A stretch of 64,000 bases of DNA from Myxococcaceae bacterium JPH2 (GCA_016458225.1 JAEMGR010000003.1:868001-932000), one strand, 5' to 3'; counted from the first letter of the stretch, positions 43,434 to 52,434 are shown. Notes: generated from the letters alone by a model not told the origin. Made by a program: numbers and translations.

Positions 43434-44073
43434 GCCGGGATGTCAGACCCATTGGCTATACCTTCACGTGTCGCGCACACGGGGGCCGCGCCGTCCTCTC
43501 GGCTTCGGGTCCCCACACCGTTGCGCCCTCACCGCACGGAGGAGATCGCCCCCCGTGTGCGCGACAGCAGTTCGGCAGCACGCGAGGACGGGGGCCTCGC
43601 GGTCGCGCCCAAGGGCGCGGGTTCCACGGCGAATCGGGGCGCCGGTGAACGGACGAAGAGGGGGATGCCGAGCGCGCCGAGGGGGACGCGCGAGAGGGGG
43701 AGAGTGGCGCGGGGGGCGCCTGGCGGCCGAGGGGGACGCCGTTCCAAGACCAAGACAGACATCTGGAGTGCCACCTGTCCGGTGGGGTTGGCTGCCGTGA
43801 GCGTCCGGCCCACCCGCTGGAGAGGTGACCGGTGCGCGCGAGGCGGGCAGCGTTTCAACCCCTCCCACTGTCCGCCTCGCGCTGCTCCCGTCCCCGGAAG
43901 AGGGGAGGGGAGGGCGCCTGGGTGTTCGCTCGCGTGGGCCTTTGCTTGCCAAGGGCCCGGGCCGGGGACATAGGGAAGCGCAAGGCCGCAGCGCGCGGGG
44001 CTCGGTGCCCGGCGTGACGAAGCGGGCCCGCGCTCAGGTGTCGGACGCGGGTGGCGCGTGGCCCTCGCGAGCG
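43434..44073. other. gene-free stretch before mnmG, with a second TGTCAGACCC motif
   Basis: A 640-base stretch with no convincing gene. TGTCAGACCC at 43441-43450 is followed 5 bases later by CTATACC, matching the element at 32631. The rest is GC-rich with many GGGGGACGC-like tracts. It may code for a short unstable transcript or hold the mnmG promoter. Confidence 0.35.
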
Positions 44074-45921
44074 ATGGGACTCCGGTACGACGTCATCGTG
44101 GTGGGGCTGGGCCATGCGGGCTGCGAGGCCGCGCTGGCCTGTGCGCGCTTGGGCGTGTCCACGCTCGGCGTGACGCTCAAGCGGGACCGCGCCGCGGTGA
44201 TGAGCTGCAACCCCGCCGTGGGCGGCACGGCCAAGGGCCACCTGGTGCGCGAACTGGATGCGCTCGGCGGCGAGATGGGCCGCGTGGCGGACCTGGCGGG
44301 CACGCACTTCAAGACGCTCAACGAATCCAAGGGCCCCGCCGTGCAGGCGACGCGCGTGCTCTGCGACCGCGAGGCCTACGCCGCCGCCATGCAGTCGGTG
44401 CTCTTCTCGCAGCCGAACCTGGACGTGCGCGAGGCCGAGGTGTCCTCGCTCGTCGTCGAGGGTGGCCGCGTGGCGGGCGTGGTGCTGGGCGATGGCACGC
44501 AGGTGCTCGCCCGCGCGGTGCTGCTCACCACGGGCACCTTCCTTCAGGCGCTCATGCACGTGGGCGAGAAGAAGGAAGTGGGCGGCCGGCTCGGTGACGA
44601 CGCGGCGCGCGGGTTGTCGGATTCGCTGCGCGCGGCGGGCTTCTCGCTCGGGCGCTTCAAGACGGGGACGCCGGCGCGACTCGCGCGCGCGAGCATCGAC
44701 TGGGACGCGGTGACGCCGCAGCCCGGAGACTTTCCGCCGCGCCCGTTCTCCTGGCGCACGCGCGGCGAGCTGTCCTCGGGCGAGGTGTTCCCCCGTCAGC
44801 CGCCGGTGACGTGCGGCCTCACGGCGACGACGGCCGAGACGCATCGGCTGCTGCGCGACAACCTGCACCGCTCGCCGCTCTTCCAGGGGGACATCGTGGG
44901 GCGAGGGCCGCGGTACTGTCCCTCGCTGGAGGACAAGGTGGTGCGCTTCGCCGCGCGCGAGCGTCACCAGGTCTTCCTCGAGCCCGAGGGACCGAGCTCT
45001 CCGCTGGTGTACCCGGCGGGGTTGTCCACCAGCATGCCGGCGGACGTGCAGCTCGCCTTCCTGCGCACGGTGCCGGGGCTGGAGCGGGTGGAGGTGGTCC
45101 GCTTCGGCTACGCGGTGGAGTACGACTACGCGCCCCCCACGCAGCTGCGCGCCACGCTGGAGACGAAGGCGGTGTCGGGCCTCTTCTTCGCGGGGCAGCT
45201 CAACGGCACGTCGGGGTACGAGGAGGCGGCCTTCCAAGGACTGTGGGCGGGCCTCAACGCGGCCCTCCAGGTGAAGGGCGAGCCGCCGCTCCTCTTGGGC
45301 CGAGACGAGGCCCACGGCGCGGTGCTGGTGGACGACCTGGTGACGAAGGGCGTGGACGAGCCGTTCCGCATGTTCACCAGCCGCTCCGAGCATCGGCTCA
45401 AGCTGCGTGAAGGGAACGCGGACCTGCGACTGGCGAAGCACGGGCACCGGGTGGGGCTCCTCCCGCGCGAGGCCCTGGAGCGCGCCGAGGCCCGAGCCCA
45501 CGCGGTGACGGACGAGGTGGCGCGGCTGAAGCGCGGCGGCCTCGCGCTGCGCCTGAAGCGTCCGGAGATGAGCCACGCCCAACTGGGCGAGGGGCGAGAG
45601 GACTGGCCGACGCTGCCTCCAGACGTGGTGGAGGAGGTGGAGGTGGAGGTGAAGTACGAGGGCTACATTGCCCAGGCCGAGCGAGCGGCGGCGCGCGAAG
45701 CAGAGGCCACGGACCGGTGGCGGATCCCCGAAGGGTTCCGCTTCGATGCGGTGCGGGGACTGAGCGCCGAGGCGGTGGAGAAGCTGTCGGCGCATCAGCC
45801 GGGGACGGTGGGGCAGGCTCGGCGAATTCCGGGGCTGACGCCCGCGGCGGTGTCGCTGTTGCTGGTGGCGCTGAAGCGGGGACCGGGGCCGGTGAGTGGC
45901 TGTGCGCTGCCCCCGGAGTGA
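44074..45921 (+). CDS. mnmG: tRNA uridine-5-carboxymethylaminomethyl modification enzyme MnmG (GidA)
   Basis: A 615-residue FAD-dependent partner of MnmE in U34 modification of tRNAs. The dinucleotide-binding motif is VIVVGLGHAGCEAALACARL. The family signatures follow: SCNPAVGGTAKGHLVRELDA, GRFKTGTPARLA, YCPSLEDKVVRF, NGTSGYEEAAFQG and MFTSRSEHRLKLREGNADLR. The C-terminal helical part (KYEGYIAQAERA, LSAHQPGTVGQARRIPG) binds tRNA and MnmE. ATG 44074 gives the normal N-terminus; the frame is open further upstream but unlike the family. rsmG follows after about 100 bases that carry DnaA-box-like sites. Confidence 0.96.
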   Translation: MGLRYDVIVVGLGHAGCEAALACARLGVSTLGVTLKRDRAAVMSCNPAVGGTAKGHLVRELDALGGEMGRVADLAGTHFKTLNESKGPAVQATRVLCDREAYAAAMQSVLFSQPNLDVREAEVSSLVVEGGRVAGVVLGDGTQVLARAVLLTTGTFLQALMHVGEKKEVGGRLGDDAARGLSDSLRAAGFSLGRFKTGTPARLARASIDWDAVTPQPGDFPPRPFSWRTRGELSSGEVFPRQPPVTCGLTATTAETHRLLRDNLHRSPLFQGDIVGRGPRYCPSLEDKVVRFAARERHQVFLEPEGPSSPLVYPAGLSTSMPADVQLAFLRTVPGLERVEVVRFGYAVEYDYAPPTQLRATLETKAVSGLFFAGQLNGTSGYEEAAFQGLWAGLNAALQVKGEPPLLLGRDEAHGAVLVDDLVTKGVDEPFRMFTSRSEHRLKLREGNADLRLAKHGHRVGLLPREALERAEARAHAVTDEVARLKRGGLALRLKRPEMSHAQLGEGREDWPTLPPDVVEEVEVEVKYEGYIAQAERAAAREAEATDRWRIPEGFRFDAVRGLSAEAVEKLSAHQPGTVGQARRIPGLTPAAVSLLLVALKRGPGPVSGCALPPE

Positions 45922-45934
45922 TCAGAACCCGGGG

Positions 45935-46027
45935 TGTGGACAACGTGTGGGCAACTCTGGGGACAGAGAGTCCATGAATGATTCCAGCGGTTTAGGGACC
46001 GCTTGGACAGGGAGACGCTGTGGATAA
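45935..46027 (-). promoter_or_regulatory. DnaA-box cluster between mnmG and rsmG
   Basis: Three same-orientation boxes, read on the minus strand: TTGTCCACA (45935-45943), TTGCCCACA (45946-45954) and a perfect TTATCCACA (46019-46027). The perfect box covers the rsmG start codon. The spacing of the first two is 11 bases. This could regulate rsmG, titrate DnaA, or be an auxiliary or alternative origin element. Function is inference. Confidence 0.5.
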
Positions 46028-46670
46028 CGCGCGGTTCTCAGATCAGCTCGCGGTGGGATGCCGAGCCTTGGGCGTGTCGGTGGGGGAGGACGTGGGGCCT
46101 CGGCTGTTCCGGCTGATGGGCGAGCTCCTCAAGTGGAACGCCAAGGTGAACCTCACGGCCATCACCGCGCCGGACGAGGTGCTGGAGAAGCACTTCCTGG
46201 ACTCGCTCGCGGTGCTGCCCGAGGTGACGGGGGCGACCTCGTTGTTGGACCTGGGCGCGGGCGCGGGCTTCCCGGGGTTGCCGTTGCGAGTGACCTTGCC
46301 GACCTTGGGCGTGACGTTGGTGGACGCGGTGGGGAAGAAGGTCGCGTTCATCAAGGCGGCCTCGGCGACATTGGGGTTGGGCGTGCGGGGACTGCACGCG
46401 CGCGCGGAGGGCAAGCCCGAGGCGGAGGGGATTCCCCGCGCGCAGGTCCTGATTGCGCGAGCGTTCATGGACTTGCCGGACTGGTTGGCGCTCGCGCCCG
46501 CGTATGTGGAGCCGGGAGGTCGCGTGGTGGCGATGCTCGGCAAGGCGCAGACGGACGCGGAGCTGGCGGCGCGCGCGGCGGAGCGGAACCTGAAGGTGGT
46601 GTCGGCGCGGGCCTATCGGCTCCCGTTCTCCGGAGCGGAGCGGCAGGTGGCGGTGTTCGCGAAGGAGTAG
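46020..46670 (+). CDS. rsmG: 16S rRNA (guanine527-N7)-methyltransferase RsmG (GidB)
   Basis: A 216-residue SAM-dependent methyltransferase that makes m7G527 in 16S rRNA. The RsmG N-terminal helices (LFRLMGELLKWNAKVNLTAI, then EVLEKHFLDSLAVL) precede the SAM motif SLLDLGAGAGFPGLPL. VTLVDAVGKKVAFIKAAS and IARAFMDLPDWLAL complete the family pattern. The start is GTG 46020, which lies inside a perfect DnaA box (TGTGGATAA at 46019-46027). A terminator hairpin follows at 46683-46704. Between mnmG and the parS zone, it marks the left border of the origin-proximal segregation locus. Confidence 0.95.
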   Translation: MDNARFSDQLAVGCRALGVSVGEDVGPRLFRLMGELLKWNAKVNLTAITAPDEVLEKHFLDSLAVLPEVTGATSLLDLGAGAGFPGLPLRVTLPTLGVTLVDAVGKKVAFIKAASATLGLGVRGLHARAEGKPEAEGIPRAQVLIARAFMDLPDWLALAPAYVEPGGRVVAMLGKAQTDAELAARAAERNLKVVSARAYRLPFSGAERQVAVFAKE

Positions 46671-46682
46671 GGGAGGGCGCGC

Positions 46683-46704
46683 CTCGCTCTCAACCGAGAG
46701 CGAG
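46683..46704 (+). terminator. intrinsic terminator after rsmG
   Basis: A perfect 9-bp stem, CTCGCTCTC at 46683-46691 with GAGAGCGAG at 46696-46704, and an AACC tetraloop. It starts 12 bases after the rsmG stop. Confidence 0.78.
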
Positions 46705-46824
46705 CGCTCCAATCTGTTGGAGTTCCGTTGGTCCCTTGCGGCGATGCGTCCACGCCGCGAGCCGAGCCCGATACCCTCCGCGCGAGCCATCCATGGCGCC
46801 GCGGAGGCGCGACGGGAGTCGACG

Positions 46825-47217
46825 GTGGAGCACTTCAAGCTGCGGGTCGCGAGGCCGACGCGAGACCTGGACGCGGTGGTTCGCTTCTACGAGGGAGCGC
46901 TGGGCTTCTCGCTCCTGGGAGGCTTTCGGGACCACGAGGGCTTCGACGGGGTGATGCTCGGGCACTCGGGAGCGCCGTACCACCTGGAGTTCACGGTGGA
47001 GCACGGCCACGAGGCGCCGCGCTCACCCTCCGAGGACAACCTGCTGATCTTCTACGTCCCGGACCGAGCGCAGTGGGATGCGTGGGTCGCGAAGGTGGAA
47101 GCCGCGGGACACCGAGCCGTGGTGTCGCGGAATCCCTACTGGGACGCGGGGGGGAAGACCTTCGAGGATCCAGATGGCTACCGCGTGGTGCTCTACCAAG
47201 GAGACTGGAAGCGCTGA
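46825..47217 (+). CDS. VOC-family (glyoxalase-like) protein
   Basis: A 130-residue protein with the VOC fold. It begins HFKLRVARPTRDLDAVVRFY (metal-ligand His near residue 3) and has GAPYHLEFTVEHGHEAPRS (His/Glu candidate ligands) and KTFEDPDGYRVVLYQGDW at the end. GTG 46825 is chosen since GGGAG lies upstream and the fold starts there; an in-frame ATG at 46717 would read through the region after the rsmG terminator. This is the last credible gene before the 11.4-kb gene-free parS zone. Confidence 0.83.
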   Translation: MEHFKLRVARPTRDLDAVVRFYEGALGFSLLGGFRDHEGFDGVMLGHSGAPYHLEFTVEHGHEAPRSPSEDNLLIFYVPDRAQWDAWVAKVEAAGHRAVVSRNPYWDAGGKTFEDPDGYRVVLYQGDWKR

Positions 47218-50197
47218 CGCAAGGCCGCGGAACGCGCGAGCCGCGAGCGGATGCCCGTGAAGTGCGATGAGGGCGCTCCTCCCGAGTCCTTCGCCCGCGA
47301 CGTGGGCACGAAGGTCGAAGCGGGAGTTGATCCGCTCCGACGGAGCAACGTGACCCGGCGATAGCGCGGACGTCTTCGCATGAAGACGTGGTCCGTCGAG
47401 GCACGCGTACGAAGTCATCTGTCAGCCGCGCTTCGAGAAGTCGGGTCCGTTCCTGACTCGGACGTGGTCTGCGCGTGGCAGAGGGCACCTCAATCCCGAA
47501 GGTCCAGCGCCAGTGATGTCTCAGCGGTTCGAGTCGCCGAGCGCATCGGCTCCGCGCGTGGAACCTCTCCATGGGGCATCGGCTGACGAGGACTCATCGC
47601 CAACAAGGATGGCCGGTCAGCGGCAACTGATCCGCAGGCAGGAGCAGGCCGCGCTTCCATCCACAGGTTCGCAAGAGTCCTCGGAGAGGAGGGCTGACGG
47701 ACTGAGAGGCGCGAGCACGACTGAAGCGCGCAGCGACATCGAGGGCATCGAAGTGTGTCGCCGTTCGACATCCCCAGAACGGGGGAGGGCGGGTTCTCGG
47801 AAGGGGAGGGGAGGGGACACCAGGTGCTGAAGAGGCGAACTCCCCAGGCCACCACCGACCGGTGCCAGCCGAGACACGACCGCATCGCGGCTCAGCGGAT
47901 TCACGGCGCGGAGCCCCGCTCGATTCACAGGAGGGCATGCCCGAGCCTGCCTCACTCCAGGCTCATCACCGCGAGCCCCTGGAGCCCTTCCTCAGTCCAG
48001 GTGGAAGAGGCGCGCTCGGAGCATCGGCGCGTCAGGAGCCGATGCTCTGAGCCGCGCCACGCTGAGCCCAGCCCACCATGTCGCGCTTGCGCCATTCGGA
48101 CCTCAATCATCCCTGAGGAATGACGACCTGGGAGTGGAGCGACAGGGCGCGCACGAGAGTCATCAGCACCCAGCGAGACTGCTCACGCGATGCTCGCTGT
48201 CAGCGTCTCCGTTCGGATCCATGGGGTGGCGACGCGGCCCATGCACGTTCCACAGGGAACCCACATGAGCGCTCGGAGTCAGTCACGGTTGGCCGCCTCC
48301 CGAATGCGATGAGGAGACTGTGAGGTCGACACGCGAACCCTCATCGCAGTGACCGACCGCAGCCGAACGGCGCCACTTCGGTTCCCCATGGAACGCGTCG
48401 CAGTCCCGCCAGTCTCGGCAGAGTGAATCGCGCCAGCCGCAACTCAGGTCTGGGTGGGCGATCCCAGGTTCTCGAACCATCCGTCGAGAGCGCGAGGGGT
48501 CCATCCGTCGAATGCAGACCGTCAGCCCGAAGGTGCGGATGCGAGTGTCTCGTGCCTGAGCCACTCAAGCATCAGGCCCGCATCACCACCGAGTCCTCAG
48601 CCGCCAAGCAGCTTCTCGACACGACCCCCATGTTTCGCGACGCGAGCGCATCCGGCGGAGTCGTTGCACATGCGCCGAGGATGGGGACCTGCAGTCGTGC
48701 TGCGCTGTGCACATTGGGGACGCCACGCCACGGCGGCACGTGGATGAAGGCAAGGCCGAGGAGACTGCTCCGAGAGCCATGCCTCATGGCGCTCGAAGCG
48801 ACGCGGACGAGGCCGATGAGGAACAGCCCGAAGCACATCCATCACAGCCCTGTTGGGGACCGGCGATGCCCCATGGACTGCACCGCCAGGGACAGGTTCC
48901 GACGGGATGCGAAGCCTTCCAATCTGCGCTCACCCGCGAGGGGCGTGACACCGCATCGGATGTGCCGTGCCCATGACGCCCAGCGAGTAGCGAGGTGGAT
49001 GGACGTCATGCACGCCACCATGCCGAGCCGATGCTCCGCGAGAGCGGCGGATGACGCCGAGCTTCATCACAGGCGAGCTCGCGCAATCACCCGGCCGGTT
49101 CAGGCCATGTGCCGCTGACATGAGCAGCAAGTCGCCGCCGGGTTCGCAGCAGCCCGAGCCTGCGCGAGGCAGTGCGCAAGTCGTCGATGCGGTTCCACAC
49201 GGAACGCCGCGAAGCGCGCAGCGACTTCGTGGCCCAAGGGAAGTCAGCAGCGTCAGAGACGGACTCAGGACCGGAGCGCGACGCCTCTCCAGCAGGTGAC
49301 GTCGATGGACTCGGAGGTGCGCTGCATCCGGTCCGAAGAGTCGTTCCCCTGGAGTGCGGAGGCTCACCCGCGGACCCCATGATGAACCGAAGTGAGGCAG
49401 CACTTGGGTGCCACCGTGACCAGCAAGGCATGCAGGGCACCGATGCCTGAAGTGCGGTGACACCGAACCCGAAGCGCAGGAACGGAGCGCCTCTGCGTCG
49501 CGAGGACGACAGGCCAGTCCTCACCACCCAATCCGCGCAGGGCAACGACATGGATGGCCTTCCACACGGGGCAACGCTGTGCCCAAGACGCTGATGCGTG
49601 CGAGTCGCCGAGACCTGCTCCGGCTTCGACGACATGACGGGTGAAGTTGGTAGGCCACGTCGTGGCACCGAACCCGCCCGAAGCAGTGCCCACGAATGCG
49701 GCTCGACCTGGACCATGGCTGCTGACCTACGAGCCCTGTGATGAACCGAAGTGAGTCAGGTCTCGAGTTTCATCATGGCCAATCCGGCCATCTTCGTTCC
49801 CCCATGAGCCATGGCCCTGACGCCTGGAGGAGTGGGCGCTGGTTCCCAAGTCAAAGCGTGAGCCAGAGTTCTTCGGCTCGATGAGGTGGGCGTGCCCGGT
49901 CACACCATTGGACCGCACGAAGCAACGGCTCATGGGTGCCAAGCGATGGTGCACCGTGGAGCCGATGAGTGGCCCGCGTGGCGGGCTGACGAGAGTCGGG
50001 TCGCAGGTCCACAGGGTGGTCCGTGAGCCTGACCATCGCTCCAGTTGGACCCGTGGTGAGCGCCTCGCCCGATGCTTGTCGAACGACGAGGCCCGCCGAG
50101 TTCGAAGCGGACGGATGGGGAAGCCACCTCGCTGCGCGGTGCGCTCGGCATGCCCGGTCATGCACCGGACTCGCGCGGAGCAACACCGCTCGGAGCC
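47218..50197. other. left part of the gene-free segregation zone, with decayed parS-like sites
   Basis: About 3 kb without a credible gene: open frames are short, Arg/Ser-rich, and the third-position G/C bias of the neighbours is absent. Three 14-mers are two mismatches from GTTCCACGTGGAAC: GTTCCACAGGGAAC (48247-48260), GTTCCCCATGGAAC (48381-48394) and GTTCCACACGGAAC (49192-49205). The phrase GAACCGAAGTGAG occurs at 49386 and 49745 and resembles text between the good parS sites. This looks like an eroded older part of the parS array. Confidence 0.6.
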
Positions 50198-50211
50198 GTT
50201 CCACGTGGAAC
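50198..50211. promoter_or_regulatory. parS site 1 (perfect)
   Basis: Exact GTTCCACGTGGAAC. Leftmost perfect copy; a decayed partner (GTTCGAGATGGAAC) lies 86 bases to the right at 50284-50297. Confidence 0.92.
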
Positions 50212-50447
50212 ACGACGGTCCATCCGTGCGCCTGAGTTGAGCGGGCTCACCGGTCCGATGGGTGGCTGATGAGGCCCGCCTTCGTTCGAGATGGAACCGT
50301 GCCCGACGCATCACCTCGATGCTTCATGGTGGGTGATGCGTGTTCCGGATCCGGGGCCGAAAGCTGGTGAGCGAGAGGCGCTGCTTTGTGGGCCTCACGT
50401 GCCCGGACTCGCTACCAAGCCTGCACGAAGCAGTGACTCACGAAGCC

Positions 50448-50461
50448 GTTCCACGTGGAAC
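50448..50461. promoter_or_regulatory. parS site 2 (perfect)
   Basis: Exact 14-mer, first-type context (ACGGAGGCTC follows). Next site 86 bases on. Confidence 0.92.
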
Positions 50462-50533
50462 ACGGAGGCTCACCAACGAGCCCGAGGTGACTCGGTTCGT
50501 GGAGGCGCTGCGCGGTCAGCGAGGTTCGTCAGC

Positions 50534-50547
50534 GTTCCACGTGGAAC
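50534..50547. promoter_or_regulatory. parS site 3 (perfect)
   Basis: Exact 14-mer, second-type context (followed by AGCACTGAGG). Confidence 0.92.
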
Positions 50548-50683
50548 AGCACTGAGGCGCGGATTGAGCGCGAGCCTCCAACGACCGTGGGATGGATCCA
50601 GCTCCCTGCAAGGGTCGTCGAGACCTGTTCCGTCCATCCCTGCAGCGAGGCTTGGCTGAGCCACGAGACAGGCCCGAAGTGCT

Positions 50684-50697
50684 GCTCCACGTGGAAC
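50684..50697. promoter_or_regulatory. parS site 4 (one mismatch)
   Basis: GCTCCACGTGGAAC; second base changed. First-type context (GAAGTGCT before). Confidence 0.85.
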
Positions 50698-50770
50698 CCG
50701 GAAGTGCATCCACGAGCCCCGAAGTGAGTTCGTTCTCCATTCCAACGGGGTCGCCGATGAGGCCATCCAC

Positions 50771-50784
50771 GTTCCACGTGGAAC
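50771..50784. promoter_or_regulatory. parS site 5 (perfect)
   Basis: Exact 14-mer after GATGAGGCCATCCAC, followed by AGCGCTGAGC (second type). Confidence 0.92.
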
Positions 50785-50920
50785 AGCGCTGAGCAGGTGT
50801 CAGCGCGAAGCACGAACAAGGGTGAGAGTTGGATCCGAAGCCGTGGAAGGGGCGGGGAGCGTCTCGCCATCCAACGTGACCGAGTGGCTCAGGCCGTCCT
50901 CAACCTGTGCTCGAACTGCT

Positions 50921-50934
50921 GTTCCACGTGGAAC
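50921..50934. promoter_or_regulatory. parS site 6 (perfect)
   Basis: Exact 14-mer, followed by ACGGAAGCCCATCC (first type). Confidence 0.92.
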
Positions 50935-51006
50935 ACGGAAGCCCATCCACACGCCCGAACGGCGGCTGGTCGTCGGTCCTTTGCAAGGTCGATGAGGCCC
51001 GTCGGT

Positions 51007-51020
51007 GTTCCACGTGGAAC
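51007..51020. promoter_or_regulatory. parS site 7 (perfect)
   Basis: Exact 14-mer after GATGAGGCCCGTCGGT. The next expected site (about 51158) is missing; only a remnant, GTGAAGCACGAAG, is visible there. Confidence 0.92.
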
Positions 51021-51243
51021 AGCCCATTCACATCGCCCCAGCGCTTGAAGGTCAGCGCACTGACCTCGGATCCGAAGCCAGAAGAGGTGGCGATGGACGG
51101 TTCGTCCGGGAGTGTTCCTGGGTTCGGATGGGTCGCGCGAGATGGGTGCGAACTGTCGAAACAGGTGAAGCACGAAGGCACATCGGCGAACCCCAAGTGG
51201 GTCCCTTCGCCGGTCAGTTCCATGGCCCGTGAGGCCCGTGCTT

Positions 51244-51257
51244 GTTCCACGTGGAAC
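51244..51257. promoter_or_regulatory. parS site 8 (perfect)
   Basis: Exact 14-mer, second type (followed by AGCGCCGCACGCATC), 237 bases after site 7, that is one full module. Confidence 0.92.
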
Positions 51258-51394
51258 AGCGCCGCACGCATCCCGCCGATGCTTGAAGTGCCGTGCACGG
51301 GCTCCGGATCCGCGGTCGAAGGACGCGGCAATCAGTGGCTGAGCGAAGTGCCGTCCCGCGGTTTCGAAGGGTCACGCGTTGAGGTCGAAGTGCT

Positions 51395-51408
51395 GTTCCA
51401 CGTGGAAG
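51395..51408. promoter_or_regulatory. parS site 9 (one mismatch, left end of the palindrome)
   Basis: GTTCCACGTGGAAG; last base changed. It forms the left end of the 192-bp palindrome and mirrors site 11. Confidence 0.87.
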
Positions 51409-51480
51409 AAACACGGGCCGCACTCTCCACGAAACCGACCGTCGAAGGGACCCACTTGGGGCTCGCGGATTCGGCTTCGT

Positions 51481-51494
51481 GTTCCACGTGGAAC
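51481..51494. promoter_or_regulatory. parS site 10 (perfect, centre of the palindrome)
   Basis: Exact 14-mer whose dyad (between 51487 and 51488) is the dyad of the whole 192-bp inverted repeat. Confidence 0.93.
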
Positions 51495-51566
51495 ACGAAG
51501 CCGAATCGGCGAGCCCCAAGTGGGTCCCTTCGACGGTCGGTTTCGTGGACTGTGCGGCCCGTGTTT

Positions 51567-51580
51567 GTTCCACGTGGAAC
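51567..51580. promoter_or_regulatory. parS site 11 (perfect)
   Basis: Exact 14-mer; second site of 238-bp copy 1 and right end of the palindrome. Confidence 0.93.
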
Positions 51581-51718
51581 AGCGCTGCGCGCATCACTCC
51601 GATGCTTGAAGTGCCCGTGCACCGGCTCCGGATCCGCGGTCGAAGGTTGCGGCAAGCGATGGCTGAGCGAAGTGCCGTCCCGCGGTTTCGAAGGGTCACG
51701 AGTTGAGGTCGAAGTGCT

Positions 51719-51732
51719 GTTCCACGTGGAAC
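51719..51732. promoter_or_regulatory. parS site 12 (perfect)
   Basis: Exact 14-mer; first site of 238-bp copy 2. Confidence 0.93.
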
Positions 51733-51804
51733 ACGAAGCCGAATCGGCGAGCCCCAAGTGGGTCCCTTCGACGGTCGGTTTCGTGGACTGTGCGGCCCGT
51801 GTTT

Positions 51805-51818
51805 GTTCCACGTGGAAC
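51805..51818. promoter_or_regulatory. parS site 13 (perfect)
   Basis: Exact 14-mer; second site of 238-bp copy 2. Confidence 0.93.
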
Positions 51819-51956
51819 AGCGCTGCGCGCATCACTCCGATGCTTGAAGTGCCCGTGCACCGGCTCCGGATCCGCGGTCGAAGGTTGCGGCAAGCGATGG
51901 CTGAGCGAAGTGCCGTCCCGCGGTTTCGAAGGGTCACGAGTTGAGGTCGAAGTGCT

Positions 51957-51970
51957 GTTCCACGTGGAAC
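51957..51970. promoter_or_regulatory. parS site 14 (perfect)
   Basis: Exact 14-mer; first site of 238-bp copy 3. Confidence 0.93.
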
Positions 51971-52042
51971 ACGAAGCCGAATCGGCGAGCCCCAAGTGGG
52001 TCCCTTCGACGGTCGGTTTCGTGGACTGTGCGGCCCGTGTTT

Positions 52043-52056
52043 GTTCCACGTGGAAC
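52043..52056. promoter_or_regulatory. parS site 15 (perfect)
   Basis: Exact 14-mer; second site of 238-bp copy 3. Confidence 0.93.
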
Positions 52057-52194
52057 AGCGCTGCGCGCATCACTCCGATGCTTGAAGTGCCCGTGCACCG
52101 GCTCCGGATCCGCGGTCGAAGGTTGCGGCAAGCGATGGCTGAGCGAAGTGCCGTCCCGCGGTTTCGAAGGGTCACGAGTTGAGGTCGAAGTGCT

Positions 52195-52208
52195 GTTCCA
52201 CGTGGAAC
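52195..52208. promoter_or_regulatory. parS site 16 (perfect)
   Basis: Exact 14-mer just after copy 3; sequence beyond it (ACGAAGACGCATC) belongs to a diverged module. Confidence 0.93.
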
Positions 52209-52269
52209 ACGAAGACGCATCAGCGAGACCGAAGTGAGCCCGTGCGCGGGACCGATGAGGCCTGCCGTT

Positions 52270-52283
52270 GTTCCACGTGGAAC
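52270..52283. promoter_or_regulatory. parS site 17 (perfect)
   Basis: Exact 14-mer after GATGAGGCCTGCCGTT; the short spacer here is 75 instead of 86. Confidence 0.92.
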
Positions 52284-52420
52284 AGCGCTGCCTGCGTCGC
52301 GCTGAGGATGGAGGGGCCTCACGCCGGCTCCGGATCCGTAGCCGAAGGAAGCAGTCAGCGGTGGGGTTGTGAAGTGCTGCCTCGCGGTTTCGGGGAGCCA
52401 CGAGTTGAGGTCGAAGCGCC

Positions 52421-52434
52421 GCACCACGTGGAAC
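52421..52434. promoter_or_regulatory. parS site 18 (two mismatches)
   Basis: GCACCACGTGGAAC; keeps the CCACGTGG core and the 151-base spacing from site 17. Confidence 0.75.

Larger units (their letters stand above)
51392..51583. repeat. 192-bp near-perfect palindrome with three parS sites
   Basis: The two 96-base arms meet at 51487/51488 with no spacer and differ at only four positions by my reading: one near CCGAATC[C/G]GC, two in GTGGA[GA/CT]GTGC, and one at GTTT[C/G]TTCC. ParS sites sit at the centre (site 10) and at both ends (sites 9 and 11). It looks like an inverted duplication of the 86-base spacer between the two sites of a module. It could form a cruciform. Confidence 0.9.
51481..52194 (+). 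repeat. three identical 238-bp tandem repeats, two parS each
   Basis: Copies at 51481-51718, 51719-51956 and 51957-52194 read identically base for base by eye. Each has parS at its first base and at position 87. Modules to either side have the same layout but many differences, so the three central copies were amplified recently. Confidence 0.93.

Noticed and set aside
43440-43973. 177-residue frame starting at the TGTCAGACCC motif.
   Set aside because: Arg/Gly/Pro-rich, no ribosome site, no recognisable pattern; the ATG is part of the motif itself.
50907-52182. Long open frames across the parS cluster that repeat VPRGT, FHVEH and CSTWN motifs.
   Set aside because: These motifs are only the parS sequence GTTCCACGTGGAAC read in different frames on both strands; no ribosome site, no codon bias, and all frames look alike.
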